38,253 nucleotides of DNA, taken from assembly GCA_027314595.1 (NCBI GenBank), contig DAHVAN010000339.1:1-38253 (forward strand), read 5' to 3'. The position numbers and the translations under genes were made by a program. Below the pieces are notes generated by a model. That model saw only the letters and a list, made by a program, of their open reading frames with translations, searched no databases and had not been told where the DNA came from. Shown here piece after piece: positions 15,230 to 22,040 of the stretch; the first letter of the stretch is position 1, and each line of letters begins with the position of its first letter. This DNA is from Actinomycetota bacterium. Lineage in GTDB: Bacteria > Actinomycetota > Actinomycetes > Streptosporangiales > Streptosporangiaceae.

Positions 15230-16154
15230 CACCGGCCTCGACGTGGTGACAGGAGCGTTCAGTTACTCCGGGCACGCGATCGCCAGCGAGCTGATCTCCG
15301 CGGGCCGCCGCGTCCGCACCCTCACCGGTCATCCCGGGCGGGCACCGCACGATTCGCCGGTCGATACCCGGGTCCTTGCCTTCACCGACCCCGGCGCTCT
15401 GGCCTCCGCACTGTCCGGCGCGACGACCCTTTACAACACGTACTGGGTGCGCTTCGCTCACCAGGCAGCAGATCACGATCTTGCCGTGGCCAACTCCCGG
15501 GCACTGTTCGACGCGGCCGTGCTGGCCGGCATCCAGCGAGTCGTGCACGTAAGCATTACCCACCCGAGCGCCGACTCTCCATTCCCGTACTTCCGCGGCA
15601 AGGCCCTGGTCGAGCAGCATCTCGCCGGGAGCGGGCTGTCGCACGCCATTCTGCGCCCTGCGGTCCTCTTCGGGGGAGATGGTGTGCTCATCAATAACAT
15701 CGCCTGGCTGCTGCGGCGGCTGCCGGTCTTCGCTGTCGGCGGCAGCGGCAGCTATCGAATCCGGGCCATTCACGTTGAGGATCTGGCGCGGCTGTGCGTC
15801 GCGCACGGCGCGGAGGGGCCCGACACCGTGATCGACGCCGTCGGCCCGGAGCGCCCGACGTTCCTCGAAATGATCACCGAGATCCGAGATGCCGTCCAGA
15901 GCCGCTCTCGCATCCAGCTCGTGCCGGGATGGATGGTGCCCGCGACGGCACGCCTTCTGGGCCTGGCGCTTCGCGACGTGCTGCTCACCGGCGACGAGTA
16001 CCGGGCCATGGCAGCCGGACTGGCTGACACCGACGGCCCCGCCACGGGCACGACAAGACTTTCGGCGTGGCTGGCCGACAATGCGCCGGGGCTCGGACGC
16101 GAATATGCCAATGAGCTCAACCGGCACTTCCGGAAAACGGAAGGAGTGCGCTGA
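15222..16154 (+). CDS. NmrA/SDR-like NAD(P)-binding epimerase/reductase
   Basis: A 310-residue atypical short-chain dehydrogenase. Visible features are the Rossmann start VVTGAFSYSGHAIASELISAG (about 8-28, glycine motif GAFSYSG), a GATTLYNTYW segment, HVSITHPSADSPFPYFRGKA (about 107-126) and the C-terminal substrate part. In place of the usual YxxxK there is Tyr-Phe-Arg-Gly-Lys, i.e. Y-x-x-x-K is kept as YFRGK. It therefore could be catalytic or an NmrA-like redox sensor. It is the second gene of the TetR operon, and its stop overlaps the start of the membrane protein (CTGA). Substrate unknown. Confidence 0.8.
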   Translation: MPDTGLDVVTGAFSYSGHAIASELISAGRRVRTLTGHPGRAPHDSPVDTRVLAFTDPGALASALSGATTLYNTYWVRFAHQAADHDLAVANSRALFDAAVLAGIQRVVHVSITHPSADSPFPYFRGKALVEQHLAGSGLSHAILRPAVLFGGDGVLINNIAWLLRRLPVFAVGGSGSYRIRAIHVEDLARLCVAHGAEGPDTVIDAVGPERPTFLEMITEIRDAVQSRSRIQLVPGWMVPATARLLGLALRDVLLTGDEYRAMAAGLADTDGPATGTTRLSAWLADNAPGLGREYANELNRHFRKTEGVR

Positions 16155-16615
16155 TCACGCCTGCCAGCCCGGACCCCCGTCCCCGCCGAGAGCCCGGAAC
16201 CGGGCAGCGGCCGGACCGGGTGCTGATCGGTGCCGCGATTGGCTGGGGCGCCGTGATTCTGGTTCTTTCGATCGTCATCCCTATCGAGTCGGTCGACACA
16301 GGCCGTCCCGGCGTGCAGCCCATGCACAGCCTCGTCGCCGCGCACGGCTACGGTGTGCTGTCGATCGCGGCCGTCCCGCTGCTGATCGCGATAGTCGTTG
16401 GCCTCCTTCACGCGACCAGGCCCCGCGCCCGCTGGGCCGCGGTCACCGCATGGATCCTCTCCGGGGCGCTCCTGCTGGCCAGCATCGCCGGTTTCGTGAC
16501 GTTCCTCATCGGCATCTATGTCCTGCCGGCCGGCGTGCTGCTCATCGCGGCCTTGGCTCTAACGACCAGCCGACGGCGGGGCACCGCCAGCGCACCAGCA
16601 TCGCATCAGCGGTAG
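16151..16615 (+). CDS. Small membrane protein, four predicted helices
   Basis: About 154 residues, not recognised. Hydrophobic segments are VLIGAAIGWGAVILVLSIVI (about 23-42), then about 66-83, 93-116 and 119-135, with a short basic N-terminus and C-terminus. Start: the only ATG/GTG-type start in frame is GTG 16220, which lacks a ribosome site and sits at the edge of the first helix. GGAAGGAG lies four bases before CTG 16151, which overlaps the upstream stop as CTGA, so I infer a rare CTG start. It is the last gene of the TetR-reductase operon. It could be a transporter accessory or stress membrane protein; function unknown. Confidence 0.65.
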   Translation: MITPASPDPRPRREPGTGQRPDRVLIGAAIGWGAVILVLSIVIPIESVDTGRPGVQPMHSLVAAHGYGVLSIAAVPLLIAIVVGLLHATRPRARWAAVTAWILSGALLLASIAGFVTFLIGIYVLPAGVLLIAALALTTSRRRGTASAPASHQR

Positions 16616-16669
16616 CGGTCTTGCCGCTGCTCCCGCCAGCATGCGCGGGCGGGTCGCCTGCACCCTCCG

Positions 16670-16796
16670 GGAAGGGCCACGACCTCGCCGGGCGCCGCCG
16701 TCGCCGGCCGGGAGCACGGCCGGCGGCGAGCCGCTGGCGAAGGTCATCCCGATGCCCGTCTTCGACCCGTTCGCCGAAGCGGGCAAGCGCTGGTGA
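16670..16796 (+). pseudogene. Possible C-terminal tail of a transposase
   Basis: In the frame ending at TGA 16794-16796 the translation reads PLAKVIPMPVFDPFAEAGKR plus W, which resembles the tail of the integrase-type transposase that normally precedes TniB-like ATPases. No catalytic domain is present upstream because the TetR operon occupies that space. A short relic, identified mainly from its position. Confidence 0.3.
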
Positions 16797-17253
16797 CCGC
16801 GGGCACCGCCCGGGAAGCACCCGGGACAGGCGAGGACCGCGACGGCAGGACACGGCAGCTGACCACGCTGCGGGGCTGGCGGGAGTTCGTCGCCGAGCGC
16901 CCGTCAGTCCCCCGGAACTGCTCCCTGACGCCGAGTGGAAGGCGCTGGCCGACGGCGCGCGCCTTGACTACGACGAGGCCCGGCTCGCCCATCACGCCAG
17001 GCTGGCGACCGTGGCCACCTCGACGATCCAGCAGGTGGTCACCGAGGGCCGCCGACTGCAGTACCTGAACCGGCGCGCCGACGCCGGGCGGTGCGGCCTG
17101 ATCCTGTCCGGGCCGGCCCGCACCGGGAAGACGACCTGCCTGGCCCAGCTCAGCAAGACCATCGAGTGCAGTCCGATGAGGTGCTGGGCGGTGGCGCAGT
17201 CCGCCGCGCCGGTCACCGCGATGGCGGGCATCATCGAGAGCCCGGCCCGGTAG
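16793..17253 (+). pseudogene. Frameshifted, truncated TniB-like transposition ATPase
   Basis: Begins with GTG overlapping the relic upstream stop. Frame 1 reads QLTTLRGWREFVAERPSVP. At about 16903-16915 the similarity moves to another frame: SPPELLPDAEWKAL, then HARLATVATSTIQQVVTEGR, then the Walker A loop GPARTGKTT at about 17110-17136. This order is that of AAA ATP-binding helpers of Tn5053/Tn7-like elements in actinomycetes. Similarity stops soon after KTIE (about 17165), with no Walker B or C-terminal part, so it is frameshifted and truncated. It marks an old transposon insertion. Confidence 0.6.
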
Positions 17254-17828
17254 GGGAGGAAGCGGAACCCTTCGGGGGGCATGAGGCGCGCCCGCCGGCG
17301 GGCGGCGCGGCGGCCGGGGTGGCGGCGGGGTCGCTGGTGCAGGCGGGGCGCCGTCGCGCGGCGGGCGCCGACGAGCACGAGGTCCTTCTCGATGGCCAGC
17401 AGCAGCTCCCGCCAGGCCGGTAGCGGATCTGCGCACTGATACGGGCTCGGAGCAAGGCCCGGCCGTCGACGAAGGTCCGGCGGCTTAGCGCCCTGGGATT
17501 CCGCGGTCGGCCTCGGCGGCTGGCTGGGTGTGCCGATGGTGGCGGGATAGGCGGCGTGGGCTGCGGCCAGGCCGATCGCGGTGGCCACGATCACCCCGTC
17601 GACCAGCACTATCATGCCGAATATCGCGGCGGCGCCGCGGGCGCCGGGCTGCGTGGCGTTGTGCACCTGGACGCGGCGGCGCACGGCAGGGATCATCACG
17701 CCGGTCAGCACTGCCATGACGAGCACGGCGAGCGGGATCGTGATGGCCTGCACGACCAGGTCCCCGCTGTCCCTGGCGGCGACGATCGCGGCCGCCATCA
17801 CCCACCAGTACCAGACTGGTACGAGCAC
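16992..17828 (-). CDS. Putative membrane protein with uncertain 3' end
   Basis: From GTG 17828 the first 105 or so residues look like real coding sequence with high third-position GC. There is a Trp-rich start (VPVWYWWVMAAAIV), a hydrophobic helix (about 25-48), a basic loop RRRVQVHNATQPGARG and another helix (about 70-95). After about 17510 the composition changes to Pro/Arg-rich, and from about 17255 down the frame runs antisense through the TniB relic, so the original stop is probably lost. No family recognised and no ribosome site visible. It could be the remains of a larger membrane protein cut by the transposon. Confidence 0.35.
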   Translation of the reverse strand: MLVPVWYWWVMAAAIVAARDSGDLVVQAITIPLAVLVMAVLTGVMIPAVRRRVQVHNATQPGARGAAAIFGMIVLVDGVIVATAIGLAAAHAAYPATIGTPSQPPRPTAESQGAKPPDLRRRPGLAPSPYQCADPLPAWRELLLAIEKDLVLVGARRATAPRLHQRPRRHPGRRAARRRARLMPPEGFRFLPYRAGLSMMPAIAVTGAADCATAQHLIGLHSMVLLSWARQVVFPVRAGPDRIRPHRPASARRFRYCSRRPSVTTCWIVEVATVASLA

Positions 17829-18080
17829 GGCCTTGATGACCTGTTCCTGCCGAGCGGCTGGTCATCGGCTGTGTCCTGGCGCTCGGCGCGATCGGCACCG
17901 GCGTCGCCTATGCCTGGAATGCCGCCATCGTCGCAACCTGGGGCGCGACGATCGCCGCTCACTCGCAGACCCTGGTCGGGTCCGGCCATGATGTGCCGAC
18001 CGTCTCGATGGCGGGAACGTACGGGAGCTGCGGCGGCCCGGCCCGGTGATGGCCTGAGGCGATATGCAGGTCGATCGCGT
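17829..18080. other. Degenerate stretch without a supported gene
   Basis: About 250 bases. A plus-strand frame (about 17855-18050) reads RLVIGCVLALGAIGTGVAYA and looks membrane-like but has no start codon. It may be another relic. No terminator or operator is clear. Confidence 0.35.
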
Positions 18081-18929
18081 TCAGGGCTGCCGCCTCGACC
18101 CTGACGGCCGGTTCTGGGGGTCGTTCGTCCGGCTGTCGCCGTCGAACGCGGAGTTCGCGAGCGATGCGAGCTCCGCGGCGACAGCGGCCGGGCAGGTCGT
18201 GTGCGGGAGGTGGCCGCTTTCGATGACCACCAGCCTCGATCCAGGGATCAGGTCCCGGGCCCTCTCGGCGACGCGGAGCGGCAGGACGGGGTCGTAGCGC
18301 CCCCAGACCAGCACGGTGGGGACGGCGATCTTCCCGGCCTGGGCCCGGAGGTCGTGCTCGGGGAGGGTGAAGCTGCGCCAGGTCTGGGTGACCGCCGTCA
18401 CTCCCGGGACGGTGCGCGTGATCGCGATGGCGCTGGCCCGCGCCCGGTGGTCGGCAGCGGTACGCGGGCGGGTATAGATACGGGAAAACAGAGGGTAGAT
18501 AAGGCGGACGAACCAGGGGTGGCTCATCAGCGCGCAGAACACGCGGCCGGAAACCCGGGAGCCCTCGAAGCCGCCGCCGTCGATGATCATCAGGCCCTTC
18601 ACCAGGTCGGGCCGTCTGATCGCGAGCCGGGCAGCGACGTTGCCGCCGACCGAGTTGCCGGCCAGGACCGCGCCGCCGGGCGTGAGCGATCCGAGGAGCT
18701 CCTCGACGATCCGGGCTAGCCGCAACTCGGTGGAGGGCGCCGTGCCGGCCGGGGACCGGCCGTGGCCCGGCCAGTCGATGCCGATGCTGGCGAGCCCGTC
18801 GGGGAGCAGTTCGCGGATCTCGTCGTAATCATGCTGGTCATGGCCGCCACTGGGCAGCAGGACGACCGGGTCGCCGCTGCCGCGAGAGTCGTAGGCGACC
18901 GTCCCTGCGGATGTCGACAGTGTGGGCAT
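18081..18929 (-). CDS. Alpha/beta hydrolase, TetR-controlled
   Basis: A 282-residue soluble alpha/beta hydrolase (esterase, C-C hydrolase or haloperoxidase-like). Features are a first strand VVLLPSGGHDQHDYD (oxyanion area, about 22-36), IDWPGHGRS, nucleophile elbow AGNSVGGN (Ser93), acid in VWGRYDPVLP (about 222) and His in ESGHLPHTT (about 250), so the triad is complete. The last 20 residues are basic and disordered. It is divergent from a TetR gene with an 18-bp palindrome between them. On the minus strand a TATGAT box lies only a few bases before the ATG, suggesting a leaderless transcript. Probably repressed by that TetR. Substrate unknown. Confidence 0.85.
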   Translation of the reverse strand: MPTLSTSAGTVAYDSRGSGDPVVLLPSGGHDQHDYDEIRELLPDGLASIGIDWPGHGRSPAGTAPSTELRLARIVEELLGSLTPGGAVLAGNSVGGNVAARLAIRRPDLVKGLMIIDGGGFEGSRVSGRVFCALMSHPWFVRLIYPLFSRIYTRPRTAADHRARASAIAITRTVPGVTAVTQTWRSFTLPEHDLRAQAGKIAVPTVLVWGRYDPVLPLRVAERARDLIPGSRLVVIESGHLPHTTCPAAVAAELASLANSAFDGDSRTNDPQNRPSGSRRQP

Positions 18930-18947
18930 AGACCGATCATAACATAA

Positions 18948-18965
18948 TGACCGACTGGTCGGTCA
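18948..18965. promoter_or_regulatory. Perfect 18-bp TetR-type operator
   Basis: TGACCGAC-TG-GTCGGTCA is a perfect inverted repeat, close to the known GACCGACNNGTCGGTC class of TetR operators. It lies in the 79-bp gap between the divergent hydrolase and tetR genes, positioned to block both promoters. Confidence 0.8.
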
Positions 18966-19008
18966 CCATATTCGGCTCTCCGGCAGCGGCGGGCGTATAC
19001 TCCGGGCG

Positions 19009-19563
19009 ATGGCAGAGGGAACCAGGGCAGCCGGCGCGCTGCAGACACGCGAGGCGCTACTCGACGCCGGCGCGGCGCTGGCGGAGGAGCACGGCCTCGC
19101 CGGCGTCAGCGTGAACATGGTGGTCGCGCGGGCAGGGGCCGCCAAGGGGACCTTCTACGTGCACTTCAAGGACCGTGCGGCGTTCGTCGATGCCATGCAC
19201 GCGCGCTTCCACGCCCGGGTCGAGGCCGCGGCCGGCGAGGCGGTCGCGGGACTGCCGCCCGGCGCCGAGCGGCTCTTCCGCGGCGCCGAGGCCTACCTTG
19301 ACGTCTCGCTCGCGAACAGGGGCGTCAAGGCGCTGTCGCTCGAGGCCCGCTCGGACCCGGCCGTGCAGGGCTCGATGGCGGCGCGGCGCGAGCGCCTCAC
19401 GGCCGCGGGCGTGGCCGACCTGGAGGCCATGGGCTGGGACGACGCCGAGGCGACCGCGCAGCTGCTCGCGGCCATGACCCGGGAGATCTCGGCACTGGAA
19501 TTCGACGCCGGCCGCCGGCTGCCGGCATCACGCCGCGCGCTGAAGCGGTTCCTCGGGATCTGA
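19009..19563 (+). CDS. TetR/AcrR-family regulator
   Basis: A 184-residue repressor. The N-terminal HTH (about 12-58) is REALLDAGAALAEEHGLAGV, then SVNMVVARAGAAKGTFYVHF, a textbook TetR DNA-binding signature. The C-terminal part is a short Ala/Glu-rich helical ligand domain. It is divergent from the alpha/beta hydrolase and shares the 18-bp palindrome with it, so it likely represses that gene and itself. The ATG follows directly after the promoter region without a clear ribosome site. Its 3' end (19397-19563) is overlapped antisense by the C-terminal extension of the RNA methyltransferase frame, which I regard as non-native for that protein. Confidence 0.87.
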   Translation: MAEGTRAAGALQTREALLDAGAALAEEHGLAGVSVNMVVARAGAAKGTFYVHFKDRAAFVDAMHARFHARVEAAAGEAVAGLPPGAERLFRGAEAYLDVSLANRGVKALSLEARSDPAVQGSMAARRERLTAAGVADLEAMGWDDAEATAQLLAAMTREISALEFDAGRRLPASRRALKRFLGI

Positions 19564-20545
19564 ACAGCCCCGGCAGCCCCGGGCGACGAGGCCCGCCCGC
19601 CGACGAGATCATGGTCCCGGACATGGGCGAGATAGGCCGCCAGGTTGCCGGCGTACTCTGGCGCGAACCAGTCGCGGCAGCCGGCGAGTGCCGCGACAAC
19701 CTCCCGTGCACATCCCCGCAACGCGGGCGAGACTCACGTCCGCAATACGCTAACCTTCGAGCCAGACCTCCCGCTGGTCGCCTGTTGGCGATTTCGAAGG
19801 CGACCACGGCCGCCGCCACGGCGACATTCAATGACTCCACTCCCCGGTGCATGGGGATGCTCAGGTCGGCATCCGTCGCGACTGAGACCCCGTTCGTCTC
19901 GCCGCCTAGCACGAACACCGACCGGCGCGCCAGATCGGCGCGGAACAGCGACGAGCGCGACCGGGCCGAGAGCCCGTAGATCTGGTAGCCGGCCCCCCGC
20001 AGTTCGGTGACGGCCTGGTCGGCCGAGACCGCGTTGACGATCGGGGCGCGGAACGCCACGCCGGCCGACGCCTTGATGACCAGCGGTCCCACATGCGGGG
20101 TTCCCTGCCGGGGCAAGATCACGCCGTCAAGGCCGGCGCCGGTGGCCGAGCGGATGATCATTCCGACGTTGCCCGGGTTGGTCACGCCGTCTAGCAGGAA
20201 CGCCCGGGTCGGACGCGTGCCGCGGCGCGCGATGAACTTGTGCAACGGCATCATCTGCGGGGCTCTGACGTCGGCCACGATCCCCTGATCGTGCTTTCCG
20301 TTGCCGGCAAGCAACTTGATCCGCCCTGGGGTGGCGCGCTCGACCGGAATCCCGCGCCACTCGGCGGTCCTGAGGATATCGTCCGCCGAACGGCCGTTCG
20401 CATTATCGGCGACGACCAGTTTGGCGACATCGAGAGACGGGTCGTTCAGCGCCTCGAGCACCGGCATACGGCCGTAAATGGTAATATATTGATCGCGAGG
20501 GGACACATATTCGTCATGCGATATGTATCCCCGCCCTGTCGCCAC
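19397..20545 (-). CDS. TrmH/SpoU-family RNA 2'-O-methyltransferase with aberrant C-terminal extension
   Basis: SAM-dependent 2'-O-methyltransferase of rRNA or tRNA. An N-terminal L30e-like substrate domain (about 20-100) precedes the SPOUT domain. Motif 1 is DGVTNPGNVGMIIRSATGAG (conserved Asn and Arg), motif 2 is VFVLGGETNGV and motif 3 is IPMHRGVESLNVAVAAAVVAFE. The family normally ends within about 10 residues of that point (near 19785), at 265-280 residues. Here the frame continues about 115 Arg/Pro/Ser-rich residues and runs antisense into the tetR 3' end, so the native stop appears lost by frameshift. The start is placed at GTG 20545 (GAGGTG upstream); ATG 20584 is possible but lies at the -10 box. 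Confidence 0.75.
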   Translation of the reverse strand: MATGRGYISHDEYVSPRDQYITIYGRMPVLEALNDPSLDVAKLVVADNANGRSADDILRTAEWRGIPVERATPGRIKLLAGNGKHDQGIVADVRAPQMMPLHKFIARRGTRPTRAFLLDGVTNPGNVGMIIRSATGAGLDGVILPRQGTPHVGPLVIKASAGVAFRAPIVNAVSADQAVTELRGAGYQIYGLSARSRSSLFRADLARRSVFVLGGETNGVSVATDADLSIPMHRGVESLNVAVAAAVVAFEIANRRPAGGLARRLAYCGRESRPRCGDVHGRLSRHSPAAATGSRQSTPATWRPISPMSGTMISSAGGPRRPGLPGLFRSRGTASARGVMPAAGGRRRIPVPRSPGSWPRAAARSPRRRPSPWPPGRPRPRP

Positions 20546-20572
20546 GCCGGCACCTCGCTTCCGCACCTCCTT

Positions 20573-20602
20573 ATTATCCCACATGGTATTCAGTCATCGC
20601 AA
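20573..20602 (-). promoter_or_regulatory. Promoter of the TrmH-family gene
   Basis: On the minus strand TTGCGA (20597-20602) and GATAAT (20573-20578) are separated by 18 bp, a good primary-sigma-factor promoter. Transcription would begin near AAGGAGG, about 20-25 nt before the GTG start, and this supports choosing GTG 20545. Confidence 0.5.
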
Positions 20603-20956
20603 ATCGGGAAGTCTGGCGCCAGTATTTCGTCCCTGCCGTCTTTTCTCTAGAAAAAGGCAACGACTCGCATTTCCAGGCTCGCGTTCCCGGACCGGGGCTG
20701 GCACGGCCGGGGTGATGCGGTGCGGTAACGGAGCAGTCGTGTAAGAGCCTGAATTTGCCTGACGTGGGGGCGTCGGGGTCGTGACACGCGGTGATTTCGG
20801 GTCGTTGGGCCGCGGTGTCATGGCTGCACTCTCCGTGCATCAATGTTGCGGCAGATGCAACGGGGGGCTGGCGTGGGAGCTGCGGAATTGCCGGACTGCG
20901 CGCGGCGGCTTGAGCTGGCGCAGGGGACCGTGCCGGTGCCCGCCCGCCCCCGGAGG
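20603..20956. other. Intergenic stretch, no gene seen
   Basis: About 350 bases between the TrmH-type gene start and the stop of the P-loop protein gene. Open frames here have shadow composition. Apart from the promoter at its left edge I see no repeats, RNA gene or operator. Confidence 0.4.
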
Positions 20957-21604
20957 TCAGCCTGTCCGGCTGGCATGCAGGCGGCGGACTTCGGCGGCGA
21001 CGGACGCGACGTCGACCGGCACGGTGGTGTCCACGGTGATCAGCGGGCCGATGCCGACCGGCCGGTCGTACGTGTCCATCGTGGCCAGCGTCGCCTTCTT
21101 CAGCCAGTGGACCTCGTGCCTGCGCCGGGCGTTGTAGCGGGCGACCGCGGCCTCGGCAGGGCACGCGCAGTGCACCTCGACGATGCGGTCGCCGAGGCCG
21201 CGCAGCTTGCCCAGCTCGTACTCGCTGTGCGGGTGGAAGTTGGCCTCGATCACCATGTCGCCCGCGCGGGCCGCGAGCGTCCACAGCAGCTCCATCGACG
21301 CAGCGCCCAGCCGCTGCGACCATGCCCGGTCGATCTCGCCGTCGCCCGGCACGTACAGGGTGTCGTGCAGTGCCTCCTTGACCAGGTCCTTCGTCACCAG
21401 CGAATACCCGAGCTCCGCCGCCAGCGGCGCGGCAAGGCTGCTCTTCCCCGCCCCCAGCCTCCCCGAGACGTACGCAATCCTGCTCACCCGGCCCATCCTG
21501 GCACGAGCGAGCGCCTGCTCGGTATCGCTGTCCGGCACGACGCGCGGCTGCCTCGTCAGCGGCGGGATCCGTGCCGGGGCGTACGTGGGGTCACGTGCCA
21601 GCAT
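20957..21604 (-). CDS. P-loop ATP-binding protein (kinase-like, AAA_33/zeta-toxin type)
   Basis: A 215-residue predicted nucleoside- or small-molecule kinase. The Walker A motif is GRLGAGKSS (48-56). An LVTKDLVKEAL segment follows, resembling the Asp-containing lid/substrate region of this kinase group, then DMVIEANFHP (Walker B-like strand) and an Arg-rich lid ARYNARRRH. The C-terminus VDTTVPVDVASVAAEV matches how such kinases end (a Thr/Val strand and helix). The start is at ATG 21604, because CAGGAGG lies eight bases upstream; the extra 37 N-terminal residues before the core are Pro/Arg-rich and may be dispensable (alternative ATG 21496). Phosphate acceptor unknown. Confidence 0.75.
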   Translation of the reverse strand: MLARDPTYAPARIPPLTRQPRVVPDSDTEQALARARMGRVSRIAYVSGRLGAGKSSLAAPLAAELGYSLVTKDLVKEALHDTLYVPGDGEIDRAWSQRLGAASMELLWTLAARAGDMVIEANFHPHSEYELGKLRGLGDRIVEVHCACPAEAAVARYNARRRHEVHWLKKATLATMDTYDRPVGIGPLITVDTTVPVDVASVAAEVRRLHASRTG

Positions 21605-21791
21605 CGGCGGGGCCTCCTGGTTGCAGGCTCGCACCGAGCCCGGTGTCGGCCATGATCGTGGCCACGGTCTTCGAGCGATGATTTAGCCGGTATGACCTGC
21701 TCGATTCGCTGGTGAACCTGTTCCGGGAGCCGGCCGGCGCGCCGATGCCGCCGCACGCCGTCAACCGCCGCCCTCGGCCCCGGGTTGGCTC
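21605..21791. other. Degenerate stretch with a gene relic
   Basis: A plus-strand frame near 21690-21780 reads DLLDSLVNLFREPAGAPMPP with high third-position GC and no proper start. It may be a relic of a larger gene. Nothing else is supported. Confidence 0.3.
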
Positions 21792-22040
21792 TCACGTACG
21801 GCGTCCGACGAGCAGTGCGGCTACCGGGCAGGATGAGCTGCCAGGGGGCGTAGACCGTGATGTGCGATGGGGGTACCCGGAGTTGGCCGCGTGCGGCATC
21901 GCCGATGATGCTGTGGTGCAGGTAGACCCCGGCGGGGACGGCGAGCCGGGCACCCAGCGCTGGGCGTTTGAGGACGCCTGCGGCTGAGTCGCATGGTCAT
22001 GGTCGTGATCATGGCTGGATGCCCGGTCGCTGCCGGTCAT
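21792..22040 (-). CDS. Small His/Asp-rich ORF overlapping the cobalt transporter stop
   Basis: An 82-codon ORF whose ATG overlaps the transporter stop as ATGA. It begins MTGSDRASSHDHDHDHATQP; the alternating His-Asp run is a typical metal-binding stretch of Ni/Co handling proteins. The rest (Pro/Ser-rich) has weak codon bias. A neighbouring frame over 21800-21970 has better bias and reads LAVPAGVYLHHSIIGDAARG, so a frameshift may have broken a longer protein. The link to metal handling is inferred from position and composition only. Confidence 0.35.
   Translation of the reverse strand: MTGSDRASSHDHDHDHATQPQASSNAQRWVPGSPSPPGSTCTTASSAMPHAANSGYPHRTSRSTPPGSSSCPVAALLVGRRT

Noticed and set aside
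17855-18050. Plus-strand membrane-like frame (RLVIGCVLALGAIGTGV)
   Set aside because: No start codon and no family; at most a relic.
19293-19721. Minus-strand frame containing EVVAALAGCRDWFAPEYAGN
   Set aside because: The first 40 residues look protein-like but the rest is antisense to tetR; too little to call, possibly a fragment of a lost gene.
21712-21987. Plus-strand 91-codon ORF
   Set aside because: Only the first 30 codons have good codon bias; the rest is antisense to better candidate frames.
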